Shown here: piece after piece, positions 29,101 through 36,593 of the stretch
How positions within the stretch are numbered: position 1 is the stretch's first letter
Layout of the letters: every line of letters begins with the position of its first letter
Translations under genes and position numbers: made by a program
Source of the DNA: Glandiceps talaboti
Lineage: Eukaryota; Hemichordata; Enteropneusta; Spengelidae
Direction: 5' to 3'
Length of the DNA: 64,000 bases
Assembly: GCF_964340395.1 (NCBI RefSeq)
Contig: NC_135566.1
Coordinates: 21,035,584-21,099,583 of the forward strand
Notes under the pieces: generated by a model
The model's database searches: none
What the model saw: only the letters and a program-made list of their open reading frames with translations
What the model was told of the DNA's origin: nothing

Positions 29101-31864
29101 AAAAAGGAAAAGCATACGAAAGTTTACACAGCTCAAAGTAGATACATGATAAGGCGAATATGACAAAGATTCTTTAAATAGGACTATTGAAAGTAACAAG
29201 TATAATGAATTATAACTACATGAACTCTTACACTGCATGTTGGCTGAATCTAGTAACAGTTGAGTGATGCTACCTATGGCAAGGTGCCCATTCTGGAAGT
29301 GTCACGAATGGGGTGTGTCTCGCCTTATAAATGCTCATTTGAATAATGAACAACACAAGGTGTGGATTCACTCATATTTGATAATATGGGTGTTGGCATT
29401 TTATGGAGTCACTATGTATTATACCTCCAAAGTTATGATGCATATTGTGAGATTTAATAACATATTTGGTAGTAAAACAACGTGATGTGCATATTTCTCA
29501 CTATGTTACATTTGTGTCAGGTTTTGTTGAAATCAGTTGGTGCATGCCAGAGATACGAGGGTGAATGCATGCATGGACACACGGATGGAAGGACGGAACC
29601 CAATGTATAAGTCCCCTCCATGCAATGGCCCTTGGGAACTAATGAGAGCTCACAGTCATAGATCAGTGCCATAGATTGACTGATTGTTGTGATGAAGAGA
29701 CATGTGACAGACAACATATGTAAACATGTGATCAATGAATGGACACATGATGTGAGAGTTTTCCATTGTATGGAATGTAATCAACTGTCACTGATCTGAA
29801 AATGGTATATAATCCTAAAGGATCCATAACACTGCATGAGCTCTAAGCAAATTTGAATTGTCACTGATGCATGTGATGTGAAACAATTTATTGTGAAGCA
29901 ACAAAATTAGATGTTCCATACCACCATAAAAGTTAAACTTTGACCACTCCCAGTTTTCATCATTTTGATCCAAAGCAAAATACAATGATGGAATAGTTTT
30001 TCATGTCATCACTTCTTATTGTACTATGCACTGCTTATGTCTATATTGTATTCATGAACAAGAGTTTAAATTTAACATTTTAAATTATACAGTAACATAT
30101 AAGTATAGCTTGCTGTCTACAATAATTATTGTGAGCTGATAATATGTGTAACAACATTTTTCAAAACCATGTGTTTACAGGAAAAATAATGTACATTGCA
30201 TGTAGACAAAAGAAAGAATAGAAAGCACAGACCCTACAAATCATGAACCATGCCTCCTCTATTCAATGTCGAGACCATATGAATGCCTTTATACAGAGGT
30301 GTTATGTAATAGTATGATTGATTCTTTGTTATGCAAATCATAGACAGTTATGCAAATGCAACAGTTCCTACCATGTGGAGGGGGGGGGGGTGAACACTGA
30401 TTAGCTCTCACCAGACTCCCTTTATATAGTTTTGTCTAAGATGCTTCTTAGTCTGTAAGGTACACTGTGATGGGAAGCCCTCACACATTGGTCAACACCT
30501 TTCACCTCATAAATCAGTCTGAGCGGTACGACATTACTCATTCTGAGGACTGTACTTTTAAAAAAGAAGAAGAGCGGGAGAGAGGAGACTGGTTAGGGCA
30601 AAGTGAGATGACTTATCTTCCAGTTTATATGCTGCTCAGCTCTCACCAATCTTTTCATAAACACACAATACAACATGCTTATTTAAAAATACACTCACAA
30701 TCTTATATACAGTACCATAATATTTTAATTTTCACTGTTGATATCTTAGCTAGATTATTAAAAGAGCCCAAAGACTTGGTTATCTGGTTTGAAAATGTTG
30801 TATCACCAAGACACTGTGTATGTTGAGTTAGATCATAGACATTGGAATATGGTTAGACAGGTAAGTCTCTGGGCTAGGCTATTCAGCAAGTAGGTAAAAT
30901 CTACTGCAGGTTCCCAAACACAATTATGGTAGATTGCATGGACACATGCAATGCCACATTTAGCCCTTTCCCACTTTCTGTTACCAGGGTTACCAAGCTT
31001 TAGCAAAAACACTTCTATTCAAAGAAACAGCCATTTTGATACTACTGAACTCTTAAATTCTACCATTGACAAACAAAAGTTGAGTTATCCTTTTGTTGAG
31101 TTATCACATTCTTGATACACCCATCATGAGATCTATTTTACTACTAACAATCATTCTGATGATATAATCCAAACTTTACGGTATTTTGAGAAGAATTAGA
31201 AAATCTAAATATTACATTCATTTTTTAAATACACATTGTGACATCATAACATGGTTATTTGTTGTTAAGTTTTAAGTCTGTCTATTTTTTAATTGTACAA
31301 ACTTGTTTACCGTGTATCATCAAAGTTCAAACTGAAAAGTGAGATAAATCTAATTATATTATTACGTACTGTAACATTATAATTTTTTACAAGCTAAAGC
31401 TAACATTAATGTTGTCTTTAAAAGAAAAGTCTCACATAATATCACAGGTACAACAAAGTATCTAATAAATCTATGTTGTTTTCAGACTCGGAGGTCATTT
31501 CAGGGCCAGCCCATTCTGTTCTGACGTCATCATCACATGATTATATTTTGTTGTCAAGTGTTTATGGATTTGTGTTTCACAACGAGCAAAATCTTACATC
31601 ATCACACTCACCTGCAACTGTAAATCTGTCCATATAGTTCAAAAGATTTACGAAAAACAGAACACAAACTGAAAGGTACGCTCTTTTGCCGGCATCACTT
31701 TCTACGCCTTGACTCTGCAGTACTTCACTGTCGTCTGACGATGGGGGAATAAGTTCCTCCTTCTCGTCCCCATTACTTTGCGGGTCGTCCATCGTGTCAC
31801 CTAGGTCTTCTTCAAGGTCGTTAACGTTTACTAGTTCTTCGCTTCTGTCGAAATAGATACTCAT
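3273..31864 (-). CDS. SPNS: Spinster-like MFS transporter, whole gene (9 coding exons)
   Basis: Major facilitator superfamily transporter of the Spinster family, closest in motif content to SPNS1, which is known as a lysosomal proton-coupled lysophospholipid transporter; SPNS2 paralogues export sphingosine-1-phosphate. Exons join as 31864-31612, 25473-25271, 24922-24771, 24374-24171, 19375-19253, 11554-11359, 6684-6619, 6475-6377 and 3803-3273, all with GT-AG borders and matching phases (1,0,2,2,2,0,0,0), giving about 608 residues. Family marks: acidic cytosolic N-terminus, [10 protein letters not shown] at the end of TM1 (76-85), MFS loop motif GDRYNRK (123-129), [12 protein letters not shown] (161-172), [12 protein letters not shown] and [11 protein letters not shown] in exon 8. 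A stop lies in frame 36-38 bases upstream of the ATG. The C-terminal tail after about residue 478 is long and poorly family-like. The transported substrate cannot be decided from sequence. Confidence 0.92.
3925..4390. repeat. 59-bp tandem repeat, about 7.9 copies (SPNS intron 8)
   Basis: Units start at 3925, 3984, 4043, 4102, 4161, 4220, 4279 and 4338 and differ by only a few substitutions. Each contains the perfect palindrome AGTAC-TAT-GTACT followed by TTATGATTGACACAAGG. Confidence 0.97.
4391..6376. other. Rest of SPNS intron 8, no gene seen
   Basis: Unique AT-rich sequence with homopolymer C and G tracts (around 5540, 5590) and a G17 run at 6147-6163. Short segments at about 4523-4600 and 6210-6256, both holding GCGC-rich text near an 'AATTACGG' or 'AATTCCTC' end, look like fragments of a dispersed repeat. 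No coding exon is supported. Confidence 0.45.
6377..6475 (-). CDS. SPNS: SPNS-like exon 8
   Basis: A 99-base phase 0-0 exon of 33 codons between TTTACAG and GTAAGT. It begins [15 protein letters not shown] and continues [15 protein letters not shown], the highly conserved SPNS stretch in which paired arginines follow a proline before TM11. It is one of the clearest diagnostic segments for the family. Confidence 0.95.
6619..6684 (-). CDS. SPNS: SPNS-like exon 7 (66-base micro-exon)
   Basis: Twenty-two codons in phase 0-0 between a TTTCCAG acceptor and GTAAGG donor. Reads [14 protein letters not shown] then AVTADILL, matching the SPNS segment G-E-T-L-x-x-x-N-W-A-x-T-A-D-I-L. Only 143 bases separate it from exon 8. 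It is too short to appear as an independent open frame and was found by splicing logic and family similarity. Confidence 0.92.
6890..7010. repeat. Fragment of dispersed family A
   Basis: Contains GTTGCTATGGATGCGGTC, GTTGCTAGGCATA and the spacer text also seen repeatedly at 19.5-19.8 and 26.9-27.7 kb. No terminal hairpin is present, so it is a truncated copy. Confidence 0.6.
7243..8255. repeat. 46-bp G-rich minisatellite, 22 copies (SPNS intron 6)
   Basis: Head-to-tail units such as AAGTAGGGTTGGGGTATGGT plus GGGAAACTTGGTCAAGGC and ACAGTACT, with period exactly 46 and few variants (GGCAC/GGTAC, AGGG/AGAG). The plus strand has repeated G runs; the minus strand is the transcribed sense strand of the SPNS gene, so its pre-mRNA would carry the C-rich version. 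Confidence 0.98.
8256..8864. other. Unique intron sequence with a 50-bp short duplication
   Basis: Between 8575 and 8690 the text 'CTCTCAATTTTGGTAAATAC' and 'GGTAATGAT' recurs about 2.5 times with a period of roughly 50 bases; a diverged fragment reappears near 9365-9410. No coding sequence is seen. Confidence 0.6.
8865..9190. repeat. 40-bp minisatellite, about 8 copies (SPNS intron 6)
   Basis: Period 40, unit GTCCACAACACAACAGTACA followed by CAGACTCTTGATATACTAGT. The copies are almost identical, with a single C/T change in two units. Confidence 0.98.
9301..9329. repeat. Perfect hairpin, possible end of a dispersed element
   Basis: ACCCGACTTG and CAAGTCGGGT form a perfect 10-bp stem around a 9-base loop. 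It resembles the GC-rich terminal hairpin of family B in design but not in sequence. The element it may belong to would extend to the right through about 9430. Confidence 0.5.
9582..11012. repeat. 35-bp minisatellite, about 41 copies (SPNS intron 6)
   Basis: Period 35, core ACTAGAGGACACAATGACCA then AACACATACATACAC. Variants include GGCC for GACC, ACAAGAGG for ACTAGAGG, and a few shortened units near 10385 and 10895. Confidence 0.98.
11219..11401. repeat. Tandem duplication of the exon 6/intron 6 border with a (GT)n insert
   Basis: The text ATTCTTACCCATGATAGGAT, which on the minus strand is the end of exon 6 plus its GTAAGA donor, occurs at 11223-11242 and again at 11351-11370. CTAGAGTAAT-ACAAAA also occurs at both 11328-11344 and 11384-11400. 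The copy distal to the exon is expanded by about 70 bases of GT repeat (11260-11328) at the position corresponding to the exon's TCTGTGTGCTAG. Confidence 0.85.
11359..11554 (-). CDS. SPNS: SPNS-like exon 6
   Basis: A 196-base exon from an ATTCTAG acceptor to a GTAAGA donor, phase 2 in and 0 out. It reads [17 protein letters not shown], then [17 protein letters not shown], matching the SPNS segment with the conserved RADPLVC loop between two membrane helices. A second copy of the donor site lies about 128 bases downstream, but reading through to it meets a stop at 11338-11340, so the first donor is the productive one. Confidence 0.93.
11664..11881. repeat. 39-bp minisatellite, left part (about 5.5 copies)
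   Basis: Same unit as the array at 16485-18669 (GTTAGTAATGGCATAGTATG then TTGATGATGCACTTGGTGA). The array is interrupted here by the retrotransposon; its last bases AGTTAG (11876-11881) are repeated at the other end of the insertion. Confidence 0.96.
12093..15625 (-). pseudogene. Retrotransposon ORF2: APE endonuclease and reverse transcriptase, one frameshift
   Basis: Provides target nicking and reverse transcription for the element. The first part (15625 to about 15055) encodes an APE endonuclease: [31 protein letters not shown]; after the break come RGKAVVDYV and LPDHSVLSV. The second frame (from about 15054) carries the reverse transcriptase with [26 protein letters not shown] and catalytic YADD, and ends with a CX2CX9HX4C knuckle ([10 protein letters not shown]...). 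At the G run near 15053-15056 the frame changes by one base, equivalent to loss of one G. No ATG precedes the endonuclease: the frame is open directly from the ORF1 stop, in the same frame as ORF1. Confidence 0.92.
15626..16375 (-). CDS. Retrotransposon ORF1: coiled-coil RNA-binding protein
   Basis: A 249-residue intact frame. Residues about 40-105 are rich in heptad leucines ([11 protein letters not shown]..., [18 protein letters not shown]), predicting a coiled coil. A region near 117-190 starting [10 protein letters not shown] fits an RRM-like fold, and the C-terminal part ([14 protein letters not shown]) resembles the L1-type ORF1 C-terminal domain. Such proteins coat the element RNA. There is no CCHC knuckle in ORF1. 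The frame ends in GGG TGA, and ORF2 continues in the same frame. Confidence 0.85.
   Translation of the reverse strand: MSGNKPPQTKLTKGGMETRARSTSASVAATDEGAGEQNSGVMAAIEKLSSRLDRIDSNQAKLLSEMRSSTKEIKDELMLEIAGLRTRVERLERKVEDSLENNLSRKNDKTTFDPNRSIIVVNLDADGDEEDLDMKVAQLIHSGLELPDVQIDHCCRMRPRNNRPGIVKVEFADLATKVKVLRAKSMLKDADGFDRVYIHSCKSHAERLIELNMRAILKDLPNGDQYKFSGSGRLMKGEDRGRADMSREG
16485..18670. repeat. 39-bp minisatellite, right part (about 56 copies)
   Basis: Period 39, with variants at a few fixed positions (GATGATG/GATAATG/GGTGATG, TAGTATG/TAGCATG, ACTTGG/ACTTAG/ATTTGG). Because 39 is divisible by three and one minus-strand frame has no stop, the array reads as a 13-residue repeat [13 protein letters not shown] for hundreds of codons, which is a by-product rather than a gene. 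Confidence 0.97.
18671..19252. other. Intron 5 sequence upstream of the array, no gene seen
   Basis: Unique AT-rich intron sequence with a short GTTCA triplication at 18749-18765. Nothing coding is supported. Confidence 0.5.
19253..19375 (-). CDS. SPNS: SPNS-like exon 5
   Basis: A 123-base exon between TTTTCAG and GTAAGT, phase 2 in and 2 out. It reads [22 protein letters not shown] and then [12 protein letters not shown], corresponding to the SPNS helix that follows the cytosolic loop, where the family has a Trp-x-Pro motif. Dispersed family A sequence starts within about 20 bases of its acceptor. Confidence 0.9.
19393..19813 (+). mobile_element. Dispersed family A, copy A1
   Basis: Shares with copy A2 the segment GTTCATTTGCTGAATGACTA and the roughly 112-bp module containing GCTGTTGCTATGGGCATGG. 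It ends in the hairpin AGCACTACTGAAC...GTTCAGTTGTGCT at 19779-19813. Non-coding; probably a non-autonomous element. Confidence 0.7.
19943..23708. repeat. 28-bp minisatellite, about 130 copies (SPNS intron 4)
   Basis: Unit TATACTAGGTTCTCAGTCAA plus TGTATCTG, with alternatives at three positions (GGTTCT/GGTACT, TCAG/TAAG, TGTATCTG/TGCTTCTG/TGTTTCTG). The first 700 bases include longer units with an inserted CTACATGTAGG; the rest are homogenised. Confidence 0.98.
24171..24374 (-). CDS. SPNS: SPNS-like exon 4
   Basis: A 204-base exon between TTGACAG and GTAAGT, phase 2 to 2. It reads [20 protein letters not shown], then [13 protein letters not shown] and a KEPKRG loop, matching SPNS proteins from the end of helix 5 through the central cytosolic loop (W-x-W-x-L-R-V-T-P). 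The loop residues [16 protein letters not shown] are less conserved, as usual in the family. Confidence 0.94.
24771..24922 (-). CDS. SPNS: SPNS-like exon 3
   Basis: A 152-base exon between TTTACAG and GTAAGA, phase 0 to 2. Contains [20 protein letters not shown] and [13 protein letters not shown], the best conserved block of the whole family (helices 4-5). The Gly-Glu-Ala-Ser-Tyr motif lies in the substrate pathway. Confidence 0.96.
25271..25473 (-). CDS. SPNS: SPNS-like exon 2
   Basis: A 203-base exon between TTTCTCAG and GTAAGT, phase 1 to 0. It reads [20 protein letters not shown], then [15 protein letters not shown] and [11 protein letters not shown], the MFS motif A between helices 2 and 3, ending in [13 protein letters not shown]. 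It joins exon 1 through a shared glycine codon. Confidence 0.96.
25474..26789. other. SPNS intron 1, unique part with (AAAT)n
   Basis: AT-rich unique intron sequence. A (AAAT)n microsatellite occupies about 26051-26107. No exon is supported on either strand. Confidence 0.55.
26790..29101 (+). mobile_element. Dispersed family A, copy A2 (interrupted by a family B copy)
   Basis: The longest family A copy. Left part (26790-26930) matches A1; 26930-27660 holds about seven diverged 112-bp modules with GCTATGGGCGTGGTC-TTGTTGCTAGG. Then comes a region shared with A4 (text with 'TTTTGACCAAAAAT' and 'AATTTGCATATCA'), an (AC)n(AGAC)n tract and the terminal hairpin at 29070-29101. A family B element sits at 27912-28728. 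Confidence 0.7.
27912..28728 (-). mobile_element. Dispersed family B, copy B3, nested in family A
   Basis: Contains four occurrences of the 151-bp module (CATGTCTGAGTTATGGCTTT at about 28049, 28200, 28351, 28502), then the GGCAACATGC segment and a (GGAC)n-like tract next to ACCCAATCCATAAGTC. It starts with the stem-loop GTCATT-GAA-AATGAC. Compared with B1 and B2 it has lost the GC-rich terminal hairpin. Confidence 0.75.
29518..29632 (-). repeat. Diverged relic of a family B-like end
   Basis: On the minus strand reads GGGGACTTATACATTGGGTT then CCGTCC and text parallel to the family B start, but without its body. Confidence 0.45.
29633..31611. other. SPNS intron 1, upstream part
   Basis: Unique AT-rich intron with a G10 run near 30381. 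One open frame of about 119 codons at 30467-30826 on the plus strand has no recognisable domain and is treated as chance. No exon is supported. Confidence 0.45.
31612..31864 (-). CDS. SPNS: SPNS-like exon 1 (start codon, acidic N-terminus, TM1)
   Basis: Begins [15 protein letters not shown]. The N-terminal 60 residues are acidic and hydrophilic, as in SPNS proteins, and are followed by the first helix and [12 protein letters not shown], the family signature. The ATG at 31864 is the first after an in-frame TAA at 31900-31902. The donor CAG/GTGAGT gives phase 1. A possible acceptor CAG just upstream of the ATG leaves room for an untranslated 5' exon. Confidence 0.93.
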
Positions 31865-34800
31865 TTGTCTGAAGACCAACTGAGGCGATACAAAACACAG
31901 TTAACACCGATGATATTGATAATGTACTACCGATACCTGCGCCATGTTACCATGTGACCTTTGACATTCATTACCATCACCTGACCTGGGATAATCCATT
32001 AATATATTCAGAACGATAATTATGTTGTGATCCCACTGCACTGGTGACAGCTCTTGATTAGAATTTGAACTGACGACAGCACGTCTGCCAAACACATATC
32101 AACAGTAAACTAATTTTAAGAGGTCCTTGTTAATCCATACTTTTGTCAGAATTGTCCATTAATACGGGAAATGACAGCCTCTAAATAAGGAATGGAATCA
32201 CCCGAGATATTGCCAGCCTTCTGACTACTTCCTGCTTTGGTCGCAGGTACTAAGTACGCGTACACGAACGGTGCTGAAGACAGTGTTTCCTTGGAAAGAT
32301 TGCAAGGTAAACAAAGCAAAACATAAAATCACCTTTCGTATATAAGTAGCTTTTAATGAACATACATTTTTCTTATTTTTGAGTTTGCGACTCAAAAAGA
32401 ATCTTGAGATTTGATGGGTGACATATTATAAAATATAAGGTAAATATGTTCAAACGAATGAGGAAGTACCAACAATCTCAATCAGATGTGATGAGAAATA
32501 TACTTTAAGAAGTTAAAGATTTACAATCAGTCAAAATAAACGGATTTCATTGTGAACACTTCCGGGGAACTCCAACTATGAAATTTTTGGATTAACAATG
32601 AGTTGAAAGTAAAATAGGTCATAATATAAGTTTTCTTGGCAGATACCATGAGGAACAGCAAATGGGGGGGGGGACATTTCGAGGAGCAACAGGTGAGGAG
32701 ACAAGCAAATTCTTGGCTTTATGAGGAGAAACATGTGAGGGGGTCTAAATTGCCATTTGGTCCTGATGAGTGATGTGACCTCATATGACCTCATAAAACC
32801 TCATATGAATTGAACAAAAAAGGACTAGTAATCTCGTTAAATGTTCATAATTCCTGGGTGCTCTATTTGAATGGACCAATCACATAACACTTTTTGATCA
32901 ATATGGCTACTGCTGTTTGTCATGCAAGGCTGGAAATACTGTTAAAAACATAGGAACCTGGAAGTACACACAGTTACTAAATATCATACACAAAAGATGG
33001 AATGAGCCACTGAATCACAAGAAATGCATTAGACATGATGGTCAAAATGGGTTACATGATAGGTCCACTTAAAATAGAGTAATGGGAATTAACATCTAAG
33101 GAGATTCTTCAGTGTGAGTGGTACGACTAAAGAAATATTGGCAGAATTGTTGCCTTCCCATTGACTATGATGTCAGTTGCAGCTGGTAAATATGAGAGTT
33201 CCAAGCATGTTTGTTCTAGAAAGATTTTTACTGATCAGAAGTCAAATTAGCAATCATTTATTTAATGACTTGAAAAATATACTGTATTGCATTTGGAAGG
33301 GATCAGTCACATCCCTTGTGGGGTATTTACAATTGTGACCATTTCCCATTTTGGAAAACATATAGTAATTCTTGTTGCATAAAAAACATTATAACTACTT
33401 ATTTGTAATGACTTTGCTGTTGATGTTTGCCAGGGTTTATTTATTTATTTATTGTGTTTGTTTGTTTGTTTGTTTGTTTGTTTGTTGTTTATTTGTTTGT
33501 TTGTTCTCATAAAAATGCCATATTTAGTCTGAGCATCCTGTGCTGATGATTATATAGGATTATTCTTCAGTTTTGGACCAACTTTTTCAATAACTCTGTC
33601 AGAAAACTGTTTTTCACGCCTAAATTTTTCTGATAGTCCTAAACTTATGGTATTTAATAATTATATAAACAAGTGACCTACATGTCATTTGAAAAGTAGT
33701 AACTTGGGAACAAAAATTTGACAAGTTTCATTCTTTTGAATGAGTAATATATGATCATTCAGATAGTCATCATTGTGCTAAATAACTTTTTAAAATCTTG
33801 TCATAAAAAATAAGTTTCTAGACCCGTTGCCCGCTGGCCTGTTGCCCCTGACATTTTGCCCCCTGGCCCGTTGCCCTCCCCCCCCCATTATATATCAACA
33901 TATTCCACATCGTCAAGTTGGATTGATCATGAATGTAGATAAGAGTGACTTACTAGTCCATGGATTGATCTCACATGATGCATACTAATTGTCACATCGG
34001 TTCATTCAAAGGAATCCTTTATGATTCTTCGAGGTTATCGAATCTAGTACTGTTATACTGTCGAACTTCAAAGACTGTCTGTGATGTGGTGAATATTAGA
34101 ACAAATTAGGTGTAATTGCCAGCAAAACGGTGTCATCATTTTTACCCTGAGCTCAGACAAGTTCCTTGTCTTTGCACCAAGTAAACACCTATGCTATGGC
34201 AAGTCATATTGCTACGAGAGCTCATTGTATTGCCGACATGTCTCCTTTCATACTGATAAAATGCACTATTCTTATCAAACAAAAACAATTAGATAGAATG
34301 CTTCTTTGTTTTAAAGGAACTTATCATCGTCAACGGCAATTCCTTTAGCCAAAGGACAAGGTGCAGACTGATTTTTGTTATATATTCTCTTTATTTGTGA
34401 ACACATCACTTCCTTCATGTAATGACATCCAAAATTTTCACTATAGTCTTTTACATGATTTGCAGTAAAGTATCCAAGGCATCCAAACACAAAATTTCCT
34501 TGGAACAAACAGAACGATGAGTCATTTCAAATTTGCTGTAATTTCTAACATTTGAATTGTGCAATAACTATTGCCATTTACTGTTGCCATTGCGAGTAAA
34601 ACTAAAATTGAACTTTCTAAAAGTACTTTTGATTCAGGTGAGGGGGCAAAAGGCGAGGGGGCAAAAGGTGAGGGGGAAAATGACCAAGGGGCAAAAGGCC
34701 GGGGGCAAAAGGCTAGGGTCAAAATGCCGAGGGGCAAAAGGTTGGGGGCAACGGGCCTGCTTCCAAAAATGAATATTATTTTTCAGCTACTAAAGCATAA

Positions 34801-34939
34801 TAAGAAATTATAGCAAAGTAGAAAAACAACGGCTTGTCAGTTATTTAAGATTTTTGTCTTCAACTTAATGAGCTGTTTCAATTTCTTAATTTTACCTTTT
34901 ATTTGAAAGCAGCTGATCACAATTTGTGAGTTGGAAGAA
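31865..34939. promoter_or_regulatory. Divergent upstream region shared by the SPNS-like and BTB-kelch genes
   Basis: About 3.1 kb between two start codons pointing away from each other, so both promoters must lie here unless upstream non-coding exons exist. No TATA box or CpG island stands out by eye. It contains a foldback-like element at 33825-34772 and a (TTTG)n tract at about 33455-33485. No BTB-coding exon was found for the plus-strand gene. Confidence 0.5.
33825..34772. mobile_element. Foldback-like element with GC-rich inverted ends
   Basis: Left end about 33825-33890 reads GACCCGTTGCCCGCTGGCCT, then CCTGTTGCCCC and TTTTGCCCCC. The right end 34637-34768 is a tandem of about nine 14-16 base units around GGGGGCAAAAGG and finishes GGGGGCAACGGGCC, the inverted complement of the left end. 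The interior is unique AT-rich DNA without a transposase. Confidence 0.6.
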
Positions 34940-36593
34940 ATGGCGGAAAGACAACCACAAAATAAAACTAATCATGACCAATCCAATGATGATGAAGTAA
35001 AACCTGACCAATCAGAGGAAAGTAGAAATACCATGGAAACTGACAAATCAGATGATACTGATCATGCACATTATATGGAAGTTGACCAATCAAAACCTGA
35101 AGATATGAAAGGTGATCAATCAAGTGATGATGATGATGATGACGATGGTGACGATGACGATCATGATAGTGATGATAATGATGATAATGATGATGATCTG
35201 GCAATGGTTGATAGTGATGAAATCGATGATTACACATGTGTCATCAAACTTGACATTGAGAAGTGTACTTCAGATGAATTGCAGGACTTTCTTTCTGATG
35301 AAGAATCTTCCAGAATTCCTATGAATAGGAGGTTTGAGCTACTCCTAGAATGGATCAGACATAATTCCAAACAAAAACAAAGTGTATCTCAGATTGTTAA
35401 ATTATTGAAACTGATTGATTTCACTTGTGTTCCTGCTGACAACATCTGTGAGGGATTAAGAGATCTCAAAGATTTAGGTCATGATAGCAGCATCACTGAA
35501 TTCTTGATGAAAGTAATGACATACCATGCTTCACAATTCACCCAACCAAATTTTGGTGAACAAAACCATCATGCAAAATTAGAAATGGAAGAGAAATTTG
35601 TCATTCTTGGAGGATTTGAATGGATGGGCCCAGGGCAGCTCATCACCCAAAGTAAAGTTGAATACTTTGATAAAAAGAATTTGAGCTGGAAAAACCTGAC
35701 AGAAATGCCAGAACCATTGTCTGAGCATGGTGTAGCTGTTCTCAATAACTTCTTGTATGTTGCTGGCGGCTGCAATTATCAAACGTTAGATCATCCTCAA
35801 ATAGTACGTGAGGTACATCGATATGATGTCAAGCAAGACAAGTGGACATTCATTAAACCAATGATGGAAAAACGATGCCTGTTTACACTGTCGGCTCTGA
35901 ATGGTAAACTGTATGCAGTTGGTGGTAGAACTCCAAAGATGTGGTCTTCACCTAGTTCACCAGATGTTTTGTCAGGAACAGTAGAATCATATGACCCAGT
36001 CACAAATTCCTGGACTTATGTTGCATCAATTGGAGTATCTCTCTTCATGCATGCAGGTGTGACACATGGGGGTAGATTGTTTGTATCTGGTGGTAGTCAT
36101 GAAGTTTGCCGTGACAAGGTTGGCTTGTATCTGTTGAGGCAAACTTTCCAGTGTATGTCAGACATGAGATCCTACAGTCCTGAAACCAACAGTTGGACCT
36201 CCTTGCCACCCATACCACACGGAGAAAGAGCTGGTCACTCTATGTGTGTCATTGGTGATACAATATATGTCATTGGTGGAAGAACCACCGAAGGAGACAT
36301 AGTGACAGCAATGAATTGTTTTCAGACAACTACAGATACTTGGATGACAATGATCCCATTGATGAGGTCTGAAAAGCTATCAAACACTGCTGCTGCTATA
36401 CACAATGATAAGATCTTCATCTGTGGAGGAATCGAGAAAGAGTACATGCCTGAAGGTCATAGTTTCCATGATAATACAAATGTGGAATGCTATGATACAA
36501 CTACTAAAAGATGGAAAACTGTTGGAAAACTTGGGAATCGACTAGCCCCTGCAGGCTGTTCACTGAAGGTACCAAAATGGATGACATCACAAG
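34940..36593 (+). CDS. BTB-kelch exon 1: acidic N-terminus, BACK half, first kelch propeller
   Basis: The start is the ATG at 34940 (GAAGAAATGGCGG context); the frame is open 33 bases further up to a TGA at 34904-34906, with a possible acceptor TTTGAAAGCAG between. The protein begins MAERQPQNKTN, has several DQS motifs, then an Asp tract. ELQDFLSDEESSRIPMNRRF to DNICEGLRDL is the second half of a BACK domain without the preceding BTB. Six kelch blades follow, each with a Gly-Gly pair (ILGG, VAGG, AVGG, VSGG, VIGG, ICGG) and a downstream Tyr and Trp. The donor CAAG/GTAAGA gives phase 1. Confidence 0.9.

Noticed and set aside
30467-30826. 119-codon plus-strand frame
   Set aside because: No recognisable domain, and it lies in SPNS intron 1 on the opposite strand; considered chance.
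34557-34813. Gly/Lys-rich frame (GAKGEGAKGEG) resembling collagen
   Set aside because: Encoded by the GGGGGCAAAAGG units of the foldback element end; no Gly-X-Y continuity or splice context.
34968-35237. His-rich frame on the minus strand
   Set aside because: Antisense shadow of the Asp-rich coding tract of BTB-kelch exon 1.
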